64,000 nucleotides of DNA, from the NCBI GenBank assembly GCA_017621455.1, contig JAGATC010000006.1, forward strand, positions 62,001-126,000. Direction: 5' to 3'. Position numbers and translations under genes: made by a program. The notes below the pieces were generated by a model, which was not told the DNA's origin, did no database searches, and was given only the letters and a program-made list of their open reading frames with translations. Shown here in pieces: positions 25,826 to 34,670 of this stretch. The stretch is from Alistipes sp. Its GTDB lineage: Bacteria > Bacteroidota > Bacteroidia > Bacteroidales > Rikenellaceae. Position 1 is the first letter of the stretch. Every line of letters starts with the position of its first letter.

Positions 25826-27460
25826 ATGAAAAATAGTATTAGCACCATACTCTCGCTGCTTGCGCTGCCTCTGCTCGGGTTGTTCACCCATCTGGCGGCG
25901 GCTAAGATATACGACCTTGTGGATATGTCGTGGGGTATGGTTACCGTACCTCTCTGGATCGCCATCGCGCTGGTCATAGTCTCGATGCTTATGGTTCGCG
26001 TCTATCGTCTTGTTATTAAGGCATATATGGGACCTCTGGCTGCGACCTTCTTCATCGTGCTCTTTATCCTTATGATGAACTTCGTATGGCGCTACATCGA
26101 TGAGCTTACGGGTAAGGGTCTCGACTTCTTAACCATTGCCGAGCTTGTGGTATGTGCCACGGCGAATATGGTGCCGTTGGGTCTACCATTGGCGCTGCTG
26201 CTATCGTCAATCATGGCTCTGGGTAACTTAGGTGAGAACTATGAGCTTCTGGCTATGAAGTCGTCAGGAATGTCCATCATGCGTATCCTTAGGCCGCTGA
26301 TTATTATTGTGGGACTCATCTCGGTATTTAGCTTCTACCTCACGAACAACATCGTCCCGGCTGCGAACCAACGTATGTATGACATTATGTTTGACATTCG
26401 TGAGCAGCGCCAAGAGCTTAAGTTCCAGGATGGTATGTTCTTTAACGGTCTGCCAGATATGAGCATACGCGTGGGACACCAGGACGATAAAACACAGCAG
26501 CTCACCGACGTGCTTATCTTCGATACGCGTGACGAAAATGGCGACATGACCACAACCGTGGCGGAGTCGGGATATATACGCATGTCGGAGGATAAATCCT
26601 ACCTATACGTCACACTCAACGATGGTCGCACCTACGAGCATACGCGTAGCGGCCAGTGGTACGATAAAAACAGCATGCGTATCCACGAGTTCTCGCGTCA
26701 GGATGGTACCTTCCCCATCGAGAAGGTGGGGCGTCCCGAGGGTGATATGTCGAGGGAGTTTACCGAGTCGAGAACACGCAATATGGTGGGTTTGGAGGAG
26801 CTTATGGACTCGCTGCAACTGCAAATAGAGTATTATAACATGATGAGTCTCACGCCGTTGGTTAAGCGACAGGTATTTGCCCGCGATACGACCATCTTCC
26901 CCAATGATAGTATCGACATCGACCGCTCGGCATTCAGGCCTATCGACTTCTACGACTCCATCGCCGACCTCTCGATACGTGAGCGTGCAAAGGTCTACCA
27001 AAATGCCTACAGCAGTGCTCGCTCGGCGCAGGGTAGCTATAGCTTCGATGAGCAGTCGTCAAAGATTCCACTTACGCAGTACTACCTCTCGCTAAACGAG
27101 TGGCATCGTAAGCTAACGCTGCCAGTGTCGATTATCATCTTCTTTATGATTGGTGCGCCCCTGGGTGCTATCATACGTAAGGGAGGCTTAGGATTGCCCG
27201 CAGTAATCTCGGTTATCTTCTTCGTAATCTTCTATGTCATAAGCATTTGGGGAGAGAAGATGGCAAAGGAGGGTACGTGGGATGCTCTCTACGGCATGTG
27301 GCTGCCGATACCGATATTCATGCTTGTGGCTATATACCTCACGGTCAAGGCCACAAACGACTCGTCGCTGCTCGATACCGACTGGTACGATGTCCGTCTA
27401 CGTCGCATGGCTAAGCGTGTGCGTGGCTGGTTCAAGCGTGACAAAAAACACAACAAATAG
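25826..27460 (+). CDS. LptF/LptG family permease
   Basis: 544 residues. Membrane helices cluster at the N-terminus (about 10-145) and C-terminus (about 430-515) around a large periplasmic beta-jellyroll domain, the YjgP/YjgQ layout. Motifs include YELLAMKSSGMSIMRILRP and the C-terminal FFMIGAPLGAIIRKGGLGLP. With LptB it extracts lipopolysaccharide from the inner membrane. The roughly 150-residue extra periplasmic region (residues 320-420) is typical of Bacteroidetes members. 21 bp after the metal permease; other Lpt parts are not in the window. Confidence 0.88.
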   Translation: MKNSISTILSLLALPLLGLFTHLAAAKIYDLVDMSWGMVTVPLWIAIALVIVSMLMVRVYRLVIKAYMGPLAATFFIVLFILMMNFVWRYIDELTGKGLDFLTIAELVVCATANMVPLGLPLALLLSSIMALGNLGENYELLAMKSSGMSIMRILRPLIIIVGLISVFSFYLTNNIVPAANQRMYDIMFDIREQRQELKFQDGMFFNGLPDMSIRVGHQDDKTQQLTDVLIFDTRDENGDMTTTVAESGYIRMSEDKSYLYVTLNDGRTYEHTRSGQWYDKNSMRIHEFSRQDGTFPIEKVGRPEGDMSREFTESRTRNMVGLEELMDSLQLQIEYYNMMSLTPLVKRQVFARDTTIFPNDSIDIDRSAFRPIDFYDSIADLSIRERAKVYQNAYSSARSAQGSYSFDEQSSKIPLTQYYLSLNEWHRKLTLPVSIIIFFMIGAPLGAIIRKGGLGLPAVISVIFFVIFYVISIWGEKMAKEGTWDALYGMWLPIPIFMLVAIYLTVKATNDSSLLDTDWYDVRLRRMAKRVRGWFKRDKKHNK

Positions 27461-27498
27461 TAGTAGCATAGCAGTATGTATAGCTAATCGTCTAAAAT

Positions 27499-28470
27499 AT
27501 GGATGCTAAGAGCTTAAGAATAGTATTTATGGGTACCCCCGAGTTTGCCTCAACCTCGCTAAAGCGCCTGGTGGCTGAGGGGTATAACATTGTCGCTGTG
27601 GTAACCACCCCTGATAAGCCAGCGGGTCGCGGACAGAAGGTGCACCAGAGCGATGTGAAGCTTACGGCGCAGGAGCTGGGTCTGCCTATCTTGCAGCCAG
27701 AGAAACTCCGTGATGAGGCCTTCCTGCGTGAGCTTGAGGCACTTAACCCCGACCTCGGCATCGTCATAGCCTTTCGTATGCTTCCGGAGGTGGTGTGGGC
27801 AATGCCACGCCTTGGAACGTTCAACCTCCACGCCTCGCTTCTTCCGGAGTATCGTGGCGCAGCACCTATCAACTGGGCGATAATCAATGGCGACAATGAG
27901 ACGGGTGTAACTACCTTCTTGCTTAACCACGAGATAGATAAGGGTGCCATCATCGAACAGGAACGCACCGTGATTGCCCCAGAGGATAATATTGGCACGC
28001 TCTACGACCGACTAATGGAGATTGGCTCACACCTCGTTATTCGCACCGTAGAGAAGCTTGCCGAGGGTAACTATACCACCACCGAGCAGATGCACATCGA
28101 CGAGGCAACGTTGCGCTCAGCACCCAAAATCTTCAAGGAGGATGGTCGCATCGACTGGCGACGCCCTGCCGAAAACATCCATAACCTTGTGCGAGGCCTA
28201 TCGCCTTACCCCGCAGCATGGACTCCTATCTTTAAGGATGGCGCTGAAATAGCCTCAGCTAAGATATTTGTCACACACTATGAGCTTGCTAACCATGGAG
28301 TTACTCCTGGTACTATGCGCAGCGACGGCAAGAGCTACCTCGCCATTGCCGCAGCCGATGGCTGGGTCTATGTCGATGAGATGCAGCTGGCAGGCAAGCG
28401 ACGTATGGCTATTAGAGAGATATTGTTAGGGTGGAGTTGTAGTGATAAATCAGCCGATTTATTGCTATAA
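27499..28470 (+). CDS. fmt: Methionyl-tRNA formyltransferase
   Basis: 323 residues. Formylates initiator Met-tRNA with 10-formyl-tetrahydrofolate. FMGTPEFASTSLKRLV opens the Rossmann fold; NLHASLLPEYRGAAPINWAI carries the catalytic Asn-His region with the SLLPxYRG loop; ETGVTTFLL and the C-terminal RNA-binding domain follow. Length is normal. It ends the plus-strand run and is closed by a long hairpin. Confidence 0.97.
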   Translation: MDAKSLRIVFMGTPEFASTSLKRLVAEGYNIVAVVTTPDKPAGRGQKVHQSDVKLTAQELGLPILQPEKLRDEAFLRELEALNPDLGIVIAFRMLPEVVWAMPRLGTFNLHASLLPEYRGAAPINWAIINGDNETGVTTFLLNHEIDKGAIIEQERTVIAPEDNIGTLYDRLMEIGSHLVIRTVEKLAEGNYTTTEQMHIDEATLRSAPKIFKEDGRIDWRRPAENIHNLVRGLSPYPAAWTPIFKDGAEIASAKIFVTHYELANHGVTPGTMRSDGKSYLAIAAADGWVYVDEMQLAGKRRMAIREILLGWSCSDKSADLLL

Positions 28471-28495
28471 GAGGCCTACATATAAACATCAGTCA

Positions 28496-28554
28496 AAGAG
28501 GCTGAATAAAAGCGTAGTTTTAGACTTGCAAAACGCGCTTTTATTCAGCCTCTT
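28496..28554. terminator. Long hairpin terminator between fmt and the DUF4251 gene
   Basis: AAGAGGCTGAATAAAAGCG (28496-28514) pairs perfectly with 28536-28554 (19 bp), with a smaller inner pairing. It lies between convergent genes and can serve both. Confidence 0.85.
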
Positions 28555-28620
28555 CTTATAAATGCAGGGGATGTTTAGAGGGGGTTAGCGCCAACGCACT
28601 ATGCCCTCCGTGAAGTCTCG

Positions 28621-29166
28621 CTATATTCCCATCACGTTACCCGTATACTGCACGCTATTATAGAATGGCGATGATATGGTGAGCATGGCGCCTCCATAGT
28701 GCGAGTATATCTCAAAGGTGAACGTGTAGTTTGTCGTGGAGAACATGGTGCTCTCGAACGTAACCTGCCAGCCATTGTTAGTCTGCTCGGCGGTGTAGCC
28801 CATCACATTGGGCAGAACATAGTTGAAGATGACGGGGTAGTAGGGTGGTGTGTAGCCCTTGAGGAACGGGATGCATACATCCACAGCATTATCCCACACG
28901 ATAATCTCATAGTTCGGATTCTGTAGGTTGCGCATCATGCCTGCAGGGAGCTGCTGCATGGTTTGTGGTACAAACCTAAAGTTGTGCGAGAGCACTATTG
29001 AGTCGATATGTCGCTCATAGGCGGCCAGTCGCTCGGCTCTACGTTGCTGTCGTGCCTCCTGCTGCGCTTTACGCTCGGGAGAGGTGTCGCTCTCGGCATT
29101 AATAAAGGCATATCCCGCCATAAGGATAACACCCATGGCAAGTGCGGATAATAGTATTCGTTTCAT
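28621..29166 (-). CDS. DUF4251 domain protein
   Basis: 181 residues. Signal peptide-like helix at 1-22, then a basic linker rich in Glu, Arg and Ala, then the DUF4251 beta domain: HNFRFVPQTMQQLP, NYEIIVWDNAVDVCIPFLKG, AEQTNNGWQVTFE and the final SPFYNSVQYTGNV. DUF4251 proteins are exported Bacteroidetes proteins of unknown function. Gene stands alone, with about 57 bp to the L,D-transpeptidase gene upstream on the same strand. Confidence 0.85.
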   Translation of the reverse strand: MKRILLSALAMGVILMAGYAFINAESDTSPERKAQQEARQQRRAERLAAYERHIDSIVLSHNFRFVPQTMQQLPAGMMRNLQNPNYEIIVWDNAVDVCIPFLKGYTPPYYPVIFNYVLPNVMGYTAEQTNNGWQVTFESTMFSTTNYTFTFEIYSHYGGAMLTISSPFYNSVQYTGNVMGI

Positions 29167-29223
29167 AAGGCAACATGTTTTAGTGGTTATGCCCTATGAA
29201 ATTCCAAACATCATACCATAATA

Positions 29224-29742
29224 TTAGCGGAATAGCTCTAAAATGACTCCCGTGCGGGAATTAAGAATGTCGTCCACCTTGGCCATGACTTCGCACGATA
29301 GCACGGGGCAACCGAAGCTACCCACCGTGGCACGTGGCCAGATAGGGTAGGAGGTTGTATGCTCCCAGCCGTGGAGCACCACGCAGCGTGGGCGTAGGTT
29401 GCTGTTTGTGGCATCGAGGCCATCGAGACGGTAGGCGATGCCGTAGCGACCCTCGTAGCGTTCAGCGATTAGGGCGCGACCTAACGACGAGAGGTGTGAG
29501 CCATCCTCGTTTGAGAAGCGGGCGTATGCCGAGCGCACGTGCGATAGCTCGCAGCCGCTGCCATGGCTTACGGGCGCGGTGAGAATAGGGGTGTTACGCT
29601 GAAAGTCCCACACCACAAAGCGCCTGCGTCCAGAGTGGCGCGCAAGGTCGACAAAGAGGGCCACCTCGGTGTTGTAGCCCTCCTTGCTGCAAAACTCGTA
29701 GAGCGCTTCGGCACGCTCCCTAACCCTCCTTAGTAAGCTCAT
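29224..29742 (-). CDS. Murein L,D-transpeptidase catalytic domain protein (YkuD_2)
   Basis: 172 residues with no obvious signal peptide. Motifs of the YkuD_2 family: FVVWDFQRNTPILTAPVSHG, FSNEDGSHLSSLGR, VVLHGWEHT and the nucleophile motif VGSFGCPVLS with the catalytic Cys and preceding HG. It resembles proteins annotated as murein L,D-transpeptidases that modify peptidoglycan. Absence of an export signal is odd for a cell-wall enzyme, but the start could lie within the overlapping sirtuin gene. It overlaps the 3' end of that gene by 23 bp. Confidence 0.85.
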   Translation of the reverse strand: MSLLRRVRERAEALYEFCSKEGYNTEVALFVDLARHSGRRRFVVWDFQRNTPILTAPVSHGSGCELSHVRSAYARFSNEDGSHLSSLGRALIAERYEGRYGIAYRLDGLDATNSNLRPRCVVLHGWEHTTSYPIWPRATVGSFGCPVLSCEVMAKVDDILNSRTGVILELFR

Positions 29743-30436
29743 CCTTAAGCTGTGCTATGAGCTGTGGCACGCCTATGGCGCCACGCTCCTTAATGTGGGT
29801 GAGTGGGTTGCGTATGTTCGAGGTGTCGGGATTGCCCGGGTCGACGAGGTAGATAGGCACCTGCTTATCGCGCACGTAGTATACCAGTGCGGCAGCGGGG
29901 TAGACCGCCAACGATGTGCCCACGACGATAAGGATGTCGGCCTTAGATACAATCTTACATGCGGGGTCGAACATGGGTACCGACTCGCCAAAGAAGACGA
30001 TATGTGGGCGTAGCAATGCTCCATCCTCGCCACGCGCGTCGAGCTCCTGCTCCCAGCCCTCGTTAATGTCGTAGATAAGGTCGGGGTTGCGCTCCGAGCG
30101 TAGCTTCATCAGCTCGCCATGGAGGTGTACGACACGCTTCGATCCCGCCTGCTCGTGTAGGTTGTCGACGTTCTGTGTGATTACCACAACGTCTGCCCAC
30201 TCCTCCATTGAGGCTATGGCGCGGTGACCCTCGTTAGGGCTCTTTGTGAGTGACTCCTTGCGGCGCAGGTTGTAGAACTCAATCACCTTGGCGCGGTTAT
30301 GTCGGAGAGCTTCGGGGGTGCATACCTCCTCGATACGGTAGTTTGCCCAAAGACCATCGGCATCGCGGAACGTAGCGATGCCACTATCGGCGCTCACGCC
30401 CGCGCCTGTAAATACAACAATCTTCTTTCGTGTCAT
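29720..30436 (-). CDS. cobB: Sir2 family NAD-dependent protein deacylase (class III type)
   Basis: I start at ATG 30436 (MTRKKIVVFTGAG) since upstream ATGs lie in or beside the promoter. 238 residues. NAD motifs GAGVSADSGIATFRDADGLW, TQNVDNLHEQAG and HLHG with the catalytic His; C-terminal VGTSLAVYPAAALV. The FYNLRR segment supplies the Tyr and Arg that mark class III deacylases (desuccinylase/demalonylase, as in SIRT5 and E. coli CobB). The four zinc Cys between HLHG and FFGESVP are absent, as I recall for other Bacteroidetes members. Confidence 0.9.
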   Translation of the reverse strand: MTRKKIVVFTGAGVSADSGIATFRDADGLWANYRIEEVCTPEALRHNRAKVIEFYNLRRKESLTKSPNEGHRAIASMEEWADVVVITQNVDNLHEQAGSKRVVHLHGELMKLRSERNPDLIYDINEGWEQELDARGEDGALLRPHIVFFGESVPMFDPACKIVSKADILIVVGTSLAVYPAAALVYYVRDKQVPIYLVDPGNPDTSNIRNPLTHIKERGAIGVPQLIAQLKDELTKEG

Positions 30437-30454
30437 AGCGGTAGGATTTTGCAT

Positions 30455-30462
30455 CAAAGGTA
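30455..30462 (-). promoter_or_regulatory. -7 promoter element of the sirtuin gene
   Basis: TACCTTTG on the minus strand; overlaps two upstream ATGs and so decides the start at 30436. Confidence 0.6.
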
Positions 30463-30500
30463 CAAAAAATAGTGAAAGTCTACAATTTTTGCTATATGTT

Positions 30501-30530
30501 TTGCATATATGGCTTAAAGTGCTATCTTTG
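30501..30530 (+). promoter_or_regulatory. Promoter of the dicarboxylate symporter gene
   Basis: TTG 30501-30503 and TATCTTTG 30523-30530, spacing 19 bp. Confidence 0.75.
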
Positions 30531-30572
30531 TAGAAGATATTGCGATAGAGTTACAACAAAACGAATGCTTAT

Positions 30573-32063
30573 ATGAACAAATTACTCAAGAATCTGGGTG
30601 TGTGGATTATCATCGCCATGATTGTAGGTATCGTTGTCGGCATCTTCATGGGTCCCGAGGCGGCGGTGTTTAAGCCTCTTGGCGACCTATTTATCCAGCT
30701 TATCAAGATGCTGGTGGTGCCCCTTGTGCTGGTATCTATCATCTCGGGTGCTGCAGCCCTTGGCGAAACGAAGTCGGCGGGACTTATCGGAGGCCTTAGC
30801 ATCGCCTACATGATGGTTACCACCGTTATAGCCATCGTCGTGGCACTGGTGCTAAGCGTAATGTTCCAGCCTGGTACAAGTGTCGATTCGGATACCTTCT
30901 CAAGCAACGAGCGTGAGTATGTCGCTGGAGATAGCTATATCGACCTCACTGCGGGTAATAGCAGCGAGACAACGCTCGAGTTCGCCATCGAGGCAGAAGG
31001 TGTCGCCTCTGCGCGTTGGATGGCATATCCCGAGGCGGAGGATGCCCCTCAGGCTAACGAGGTGCTTGCCATAGGTGAGAATATCGACCTAACATATCCC
31101 ACGACCATTACGATGGACGAGCTCGATAGTGGCACCAGCTATGCTGTGGTTGTTGCCGCGGAGCTCGAGGATGGTACAACCATCATCACTCAGCCTATCG
31201 CTAACACCACTCTACAGCCACCTATGGGATTCTGGGATACGCTTATCGGCATGATTCCTGCCAACCCCATCGAGGCGCTAACGAAGGGTGACATCCTGCA
31301 AATCATCATCTTTGGTCTCTTCTTCGGCTTCGGTATCTCGGCACTTGCTGACGATAAGCGCCGCAAGCTAACCAATGGCCTAAATACCATCCTTGAGGCA
31401 CTTATCTGGTGCATCGGCAAGGTTATGTACGTAGCGCCGTTTGGTGTCTTTGGCCTTATTGCCGACGCTACGGGAACGTTTGGCTTCAGCCTGCTTGTGC
31501 AGGTGTCTAACGTGCTGTGGTTGGACCTTATCGCTGTGGGTATCATTGGCTTAGGCCTATATCCGCTAACTATTGCTCTCTTCTCGCGCGTGAAACTTAA
31601 GGACTACTTCCGCGAGATGGTGAAGCCGCAGATTGTGTCGTTCTCGACAGCCTCGTCCCTCGCCACGCTGCCCGTAAATATGGAGGCGTGCGATAGAATG
31701 GGTGTATCGAAGCAGACCTCGGGCTTTGTATTGCCTCTTGGTGCCACTATCAATATGTCGGGTAATGCCATCTACTACGCTCTGCTTGCCACCTTCTTCG
31801 CGCAGCTCTATGGCATCGACCTCGGCATGGCTGAGTATGTGTCTATCACCATTGTTTGCGCCCTTGGAGCTATTGGTCAGGCGGGTGTTCCTGGTCCTAC
31901 GCTCTTGGCCGCTGCGGTATTGGTGGCTGCGGGTATCCCTCTTGAGGGCCTACCTCTCTTCTACGCCCTCGACCGTCTCTTCGATATGATTCGCACCACG
32001 CTTAACATCACGGGTGATGCTGCCTGTGCTGCCGTAGTCGATAGGTTTGTTAAGCGCGAGTAG
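30573..32063 (+). CDS. Dicarboxylate/amino acid:cation symporter (DAACS) with periplasmic insert
   Basis: 496 residues, longer than the usual 400-440. Core features of the GltP/DctA fold are all present: KMLVVPLVLVSIISGAAALG, SFSTASSLATLPVNMEAC (serine-rich hairpin), PLGATINMSGNAIYYALLAT (NMDG-type motif as NMSG) and GQAGVPGPTLLAAAVLVAAG. Between the third and fourth helices, residues about 108-215 form an extra soluble domain rich in Thr, Glu and Ser with a fibronectin III-like pattern (ASARWMAYPEAE, LDSGTSYAVVVAAELEDGT). It should face the periplasm. Probable substrate: aspartate, glutamate or C4-dicarboxylates with Na+ or H+. Single-gene unit. Confidence 0.9.
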   Translation: MNKLLKNLGVWIIIAMIVGIVVGIFMGPEAAVFKPLGDLFIQLIKMLVVPLVLVSIISGAAALGETKSAGLIGGLSIAYMMVTTVIAIVVALVLSVMFQPGTSVDSDTFSSNEREYVAGDSYIDLTAGNSSETTLEFAIEAEGVASARWMAYPEAEDAPQANEVLAIGENIDLTYPTTITMDELDSGTSYAVVVAAELEDGTTIITQPIANTTLQPPMGFWDTLIGMIPANPIEALTKGDILQIIIFGLFFGFGISALADDKRRKLTNGLNTILEALIWCIGKVMYVAPFGVFGLIADATGTFGFSLLVQVSNVLWLDLIAVGIIGLGLYPLTIALFSRVKLKDYFREMVKPQIVSFSTASSLATLPVNMEACDRMGVSKQTSGFVLPLGATINMSGNAIYYALLATFFAQLYGIDLGMAEYVSITIVCALGAIGQAGVPGPTLLAAAVLVAAGIPLEGLPLFYALDRLFDMIRTTLNITGDAACAAVVDRFVKRE

Positions 32064-32085
32064 ACCCCTTATTCATGCATAAAGT

Positions 32086-32117
32086 AATAGCCAGCGATGT
32101 CCGCTGGCTATTTTTAT
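32086..32117. terminator. Bidirectional terminator between convergent genes
   Basis: AATAGCCAGCG and CGCTGGCTATT with a 5-nt loop and T-run; 11-bp perfect stem. Confidence 0.85.
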
Positions 32118-32131
32118 TATTGCTTAGTAAT

Positions 32132-33619
32132 TTACATCTTGATGATGTTGTCAATGCCCATATCCTTGACCTTCTGAAGTAGCTCGTCGTTGTTGTCCGA
32201 GACTACTAAGAGCTTATCACCTGGAAGTAGCTGCGTAAGTCCCTTAGGCACAAAGTACTTCTCGTTGCGGTAGACCATAACCACCAGGGTGTGTCCCGGA
32301 AGGCGTATATCCTTAAGCGTGTCACCACCCTTAAGCATAGAGGCGTTAACCTCAATCTCCGAGAACTCGCTACGTATATGGTCGGGGACGGTGAGCTTGA
32401 AGGTCTGCTGAGGCTCGGCATAGGATAGTCCTAACCAGTTGGCCATGCTACTAACGGTCGTGCCCTGCACCACAAGAGATATGATGGTCACAAGAAAGAC
32501 CACATTGAAGATGTAGTCAGCATTGGCGACATCGTGTGTGATGGGGTAGATGGCGAAGATGATGGGCACAGCGCCACGCAGACCCACCCACGAGGCGTAG
32601 GTGCGTGCCTTAAACGAGAACGACCTAAAGGGCGCCATACATATAAAGGTGGAGATGGGGCGTGCCACGAGTATCATAAAGAAGCCCACGGCGATGGCCA
32701 TAAGGAAGACGTCGGGGTTGAGCAACTCGTCTATATCCACGAAGAGACCCAAGGCAAGGAAGAGCACAATCTGCAAGAGCCATGTGAAGGAGTCGAAGAA
32801 GGTGCCGAGCATATTGCGGTAGACGATGCGGAAGTTGCCCACAACAAGACCTGCGATGTACACGGCAAGGTAGCCATTGCCGTATGCCATTGTTGTAAAT
32901 GAGAAGGTGAAAAAGGCACAGGCCAACAGCAATACCGAGTATAGCGAGGGGTTGCTGCGGATGTTGATGCGGTTCATCACCCACACCGTAGCGCGACCAA
33001 AGCCGTAGCCCAAGGCTGCACCAACAACCATCTGCACAAAGAAGGTGCCTATCGCCTCAAACCAGTTTACCTCGCCTGTGCCCGTGAGTATGCCCACAAG
33101 CATGACAACAAGGATGTACGCCATGGGGTCGTTACTACCACTCTCAAGCTCGAGTAGTGGGCGCAGGTTTTGACGCAAGCCCTGCTTCTTGGTACGTAGA
33201 ATGGAGAATACGCTTGCCGAGTCGGTTGATGACATCGTTGCGGCAAGCAGCAGAGCTAAGGTGTAGGATATTTTTATATCGACGAATGGCGCTAAGAGGT
33301 AGATGAAGCTACCCACGATAAGCGCTGTAAGGGTAACACCCAGCGTGGCCATCACCACGCCAGGTGCTATGACGGGTCGTATCTCAGAAAACTTTGTATC
33401 CATACCTCCCGAGAAGAGTATGATGCAGAGTGCTATCATGCCGATGAACTCCGCAAACACAGCCGAATCGAAAGAGATGAAGTCGTTGTAACCAAATACC
33501 ATGCCCACGCCAAGAAACAGCAACAGTGCGGGGGCACCGAGTCGGTATGCCGCCTTACCAGCAAGTACGGCGACAAAGAGCAAGAGAGCTCCTACAAGCA
33601 GAAAGTTTTCGTTCAACAT
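32132..33619 (-). CDS. CPA1-type K+/H+ antiporter with RCK_C domain
   Basis: 495 residues. About 12-13 membrane helices (residues 1-395) with the ion-exchange signature SSTDSASVFSILR and ESGSNDPMAYILV, YASWVGLRGAVPI, followed by a cytosolic TrkA_C/RCK_C domain (about 405-490: KGGDTLKDIRLPGHTLVVMV). This arrangement matches NhaP2/CvrA potassium/proton antiporters that vent K+ at high pH or osmotic shifts. Together with trkH at 21046 the window holds both an uptake and an efflux route for K+, though not in one operon. Confidence 0.92.
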   Translation of the reverse strand: MLNENFLLVGALLLFVAVLAGKAAYRLGAPALLLFLGVGMVFGYNDFISFDSAVFAEFIGMIALCIILFSGGMDTKFSEIRPVIAPGVVMATLGVTLTALIVGSFIYLLAPFVDIKISYTLALLLAATMSSTDSASVFSILRTKKQGLRQNLRPLLELESGSNDPMAYILVVMLVGILTGTGEVNWFEAIGTFFVQMVVGAALGYGFGRATVWVMNRINIRSNPSLYSVLLLACAFFTFSFTTMAYGNGYLAVYIAGLVVGNFRIVYRNMLGTFFDSFTWLLQIVLFLALGLFVDIDELLNPDVFLMAIAVGFFMILVARPISTFICMAPFRSFSFKARTYASWVGLRGAVPIIFAIYPITHDVANADYIFNVVFLVTIISLVVQGTTVSSMANWLGLSYAEPQQTFKLTVPDHIRSEFSEIEVNASMLKGGDTLKDIRLPGHTLVVMVYRNEKYFVPKGLTQLLPGDKLLVVSDNNDELLQKVKDMGIDNIIKM

Positions 33620-33691
33620 ACCTATATAACCTAAATTTAATGTCTAATCTTGTTGCGAGCTACGACCCTTCTTGTCCACTTGTTGTGGTGC

Positions 33692-34192
33692 TTAGCGTTG
33701 GATGATCGTCACCTCGCCCGAGAGACGGTCCTCGTAGTTGGTGTATTCGTATAGTGCCAATGCTACAATTGAACCATCCTTCGTGCGACACTCGCCAAGT
33801 GTCAGTGCCGATATGTTCGAGGTCTCTATCTCCTCGATGCGCTTTAGGTCGCCTGCCGCAACCGCCTCCTTAAGCTTAGCACCACTCTCATGTGCGTAGA
33901 GACGCTCGCGGTAACTCATATAGCTCTTTGTGGGAGTGTGGTAAGGTACGGTGTCGTTGCTTGCAATGCGCACAACGGTTGCAACCAAACCGTAGAGCAC
34001 CAAGGTGCCACCCGCCACAATAAGCGACATGTTCAATGCTCCAGCAGTGCCGTCGAGCATGACAAAGTAAGCAGCCAAAAGTGCTGCACCCACTAAAGCA
34101 ATAACTATGGGCATCGCTACAGAACGGCGTCGTGGCTGCACAACACCATTAGGCAAGGCATAGAGTGCCTCGCAAATCTCTTGTCTAATCAT
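33692..34192 (-). CDS. Two-helix membrane protein of unknown function
   Basis: 166 residues. Two membrane helices at about 27-45 and 54-74, flanked by a basic segment (RRRS). The C-terminal 90 residues are soluble: a Tyr/Arg-rich piece (YMSYRERLYAHESGAKLKEA) then a beta-rich end (LGECRTKDGSIVALALYEY). No family recognised. Frame, start and neighbour spacing (72 bp to the antiporter) support a real gene. Confidence 0.7.
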   Translation of the reverse strand: MIRQEICEALYALPNGVVQPRRRSVAMPIVIALVGAALLAAYFVMLDGTAGALNMSLIVAGGTLVLYGLVATVVRIASNDTVPYHTPTKSYMSYRERLYAHESGAKLKEAVAAGDLKRIEEIETSNISALTLGECRTKDGSIVALALYEYTNYEDRLSGEVTIIQR

Positions 34193-34275
34193 AATATGTT
34201 TATATCTAGTCGTTTATACTTTAATGTTATCGGCCCTCGGGTAGAGGATTGCGTCAAAAAAAGAGTATAGAACGG

Positions 34276-34647
34276 CTAAATAATCAATCTCCGCAGTCGG
34301 CACACGTAGTGATAGCGGGCTATGGAGACAAACAATATTTTATGGTTATACAATCCGTAACGCGTAGCTGTGGTTGTGCCGTCGATGGATGTCGACGCCT
34401 TATGGTGGGTTGAAGTGCGCTCGGCGTTGTGCGATACGCTCTGTATGATGCGCACCGCAGGTGTAATGGTCTGCGGCGTAGAGTTGTTCGTAGCTATGGC
34501 AACAGTGTTGTGGTCACACTCGGTGATGATGGCACTGCTGCTGGTAGTGGTAGTTGTCGTGGTGGTGATACTCGAATCGTTAGCTACAACAGCAGCACGG
34601 CACTCCGTAGTAAGGAGTGTCACGAATGTCACGATGAAGAGCGACAT
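34276..34647 (-). CDS. Hypothetical exported Ser/Thr-rich protein downstream of tonB
   Basis: From ATG 34647 the frame codes for 123 residues with a signal-peptide-like start (MSLFIVTFVTLLTTECRA), a poly-Thr/Ser stretch and a basic end (YVCRLRRLII). A GTG at 34674 overlaps the TGA of the TonB-like gene, which would allow translational coupling, and adds nine residues. Low complexity and an overlapping plus-strand frame make this uncertain. No family recognised. Confidence 0.35.
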   Translation of the reverse strand: MSLFIVTFVTLLTTECRAAVVANDSSITTTTTTTTSSSAIITECDHNTVAIATNNSTPQTITPAVRIIQSVSHNAERTSTHHKASTSIDGTTTATRYGLYNHKILFVSIARYHYVCRLRRLII

Positions 34648-34670
34648 TAGGCGTATGTCTCTAACGTTTA

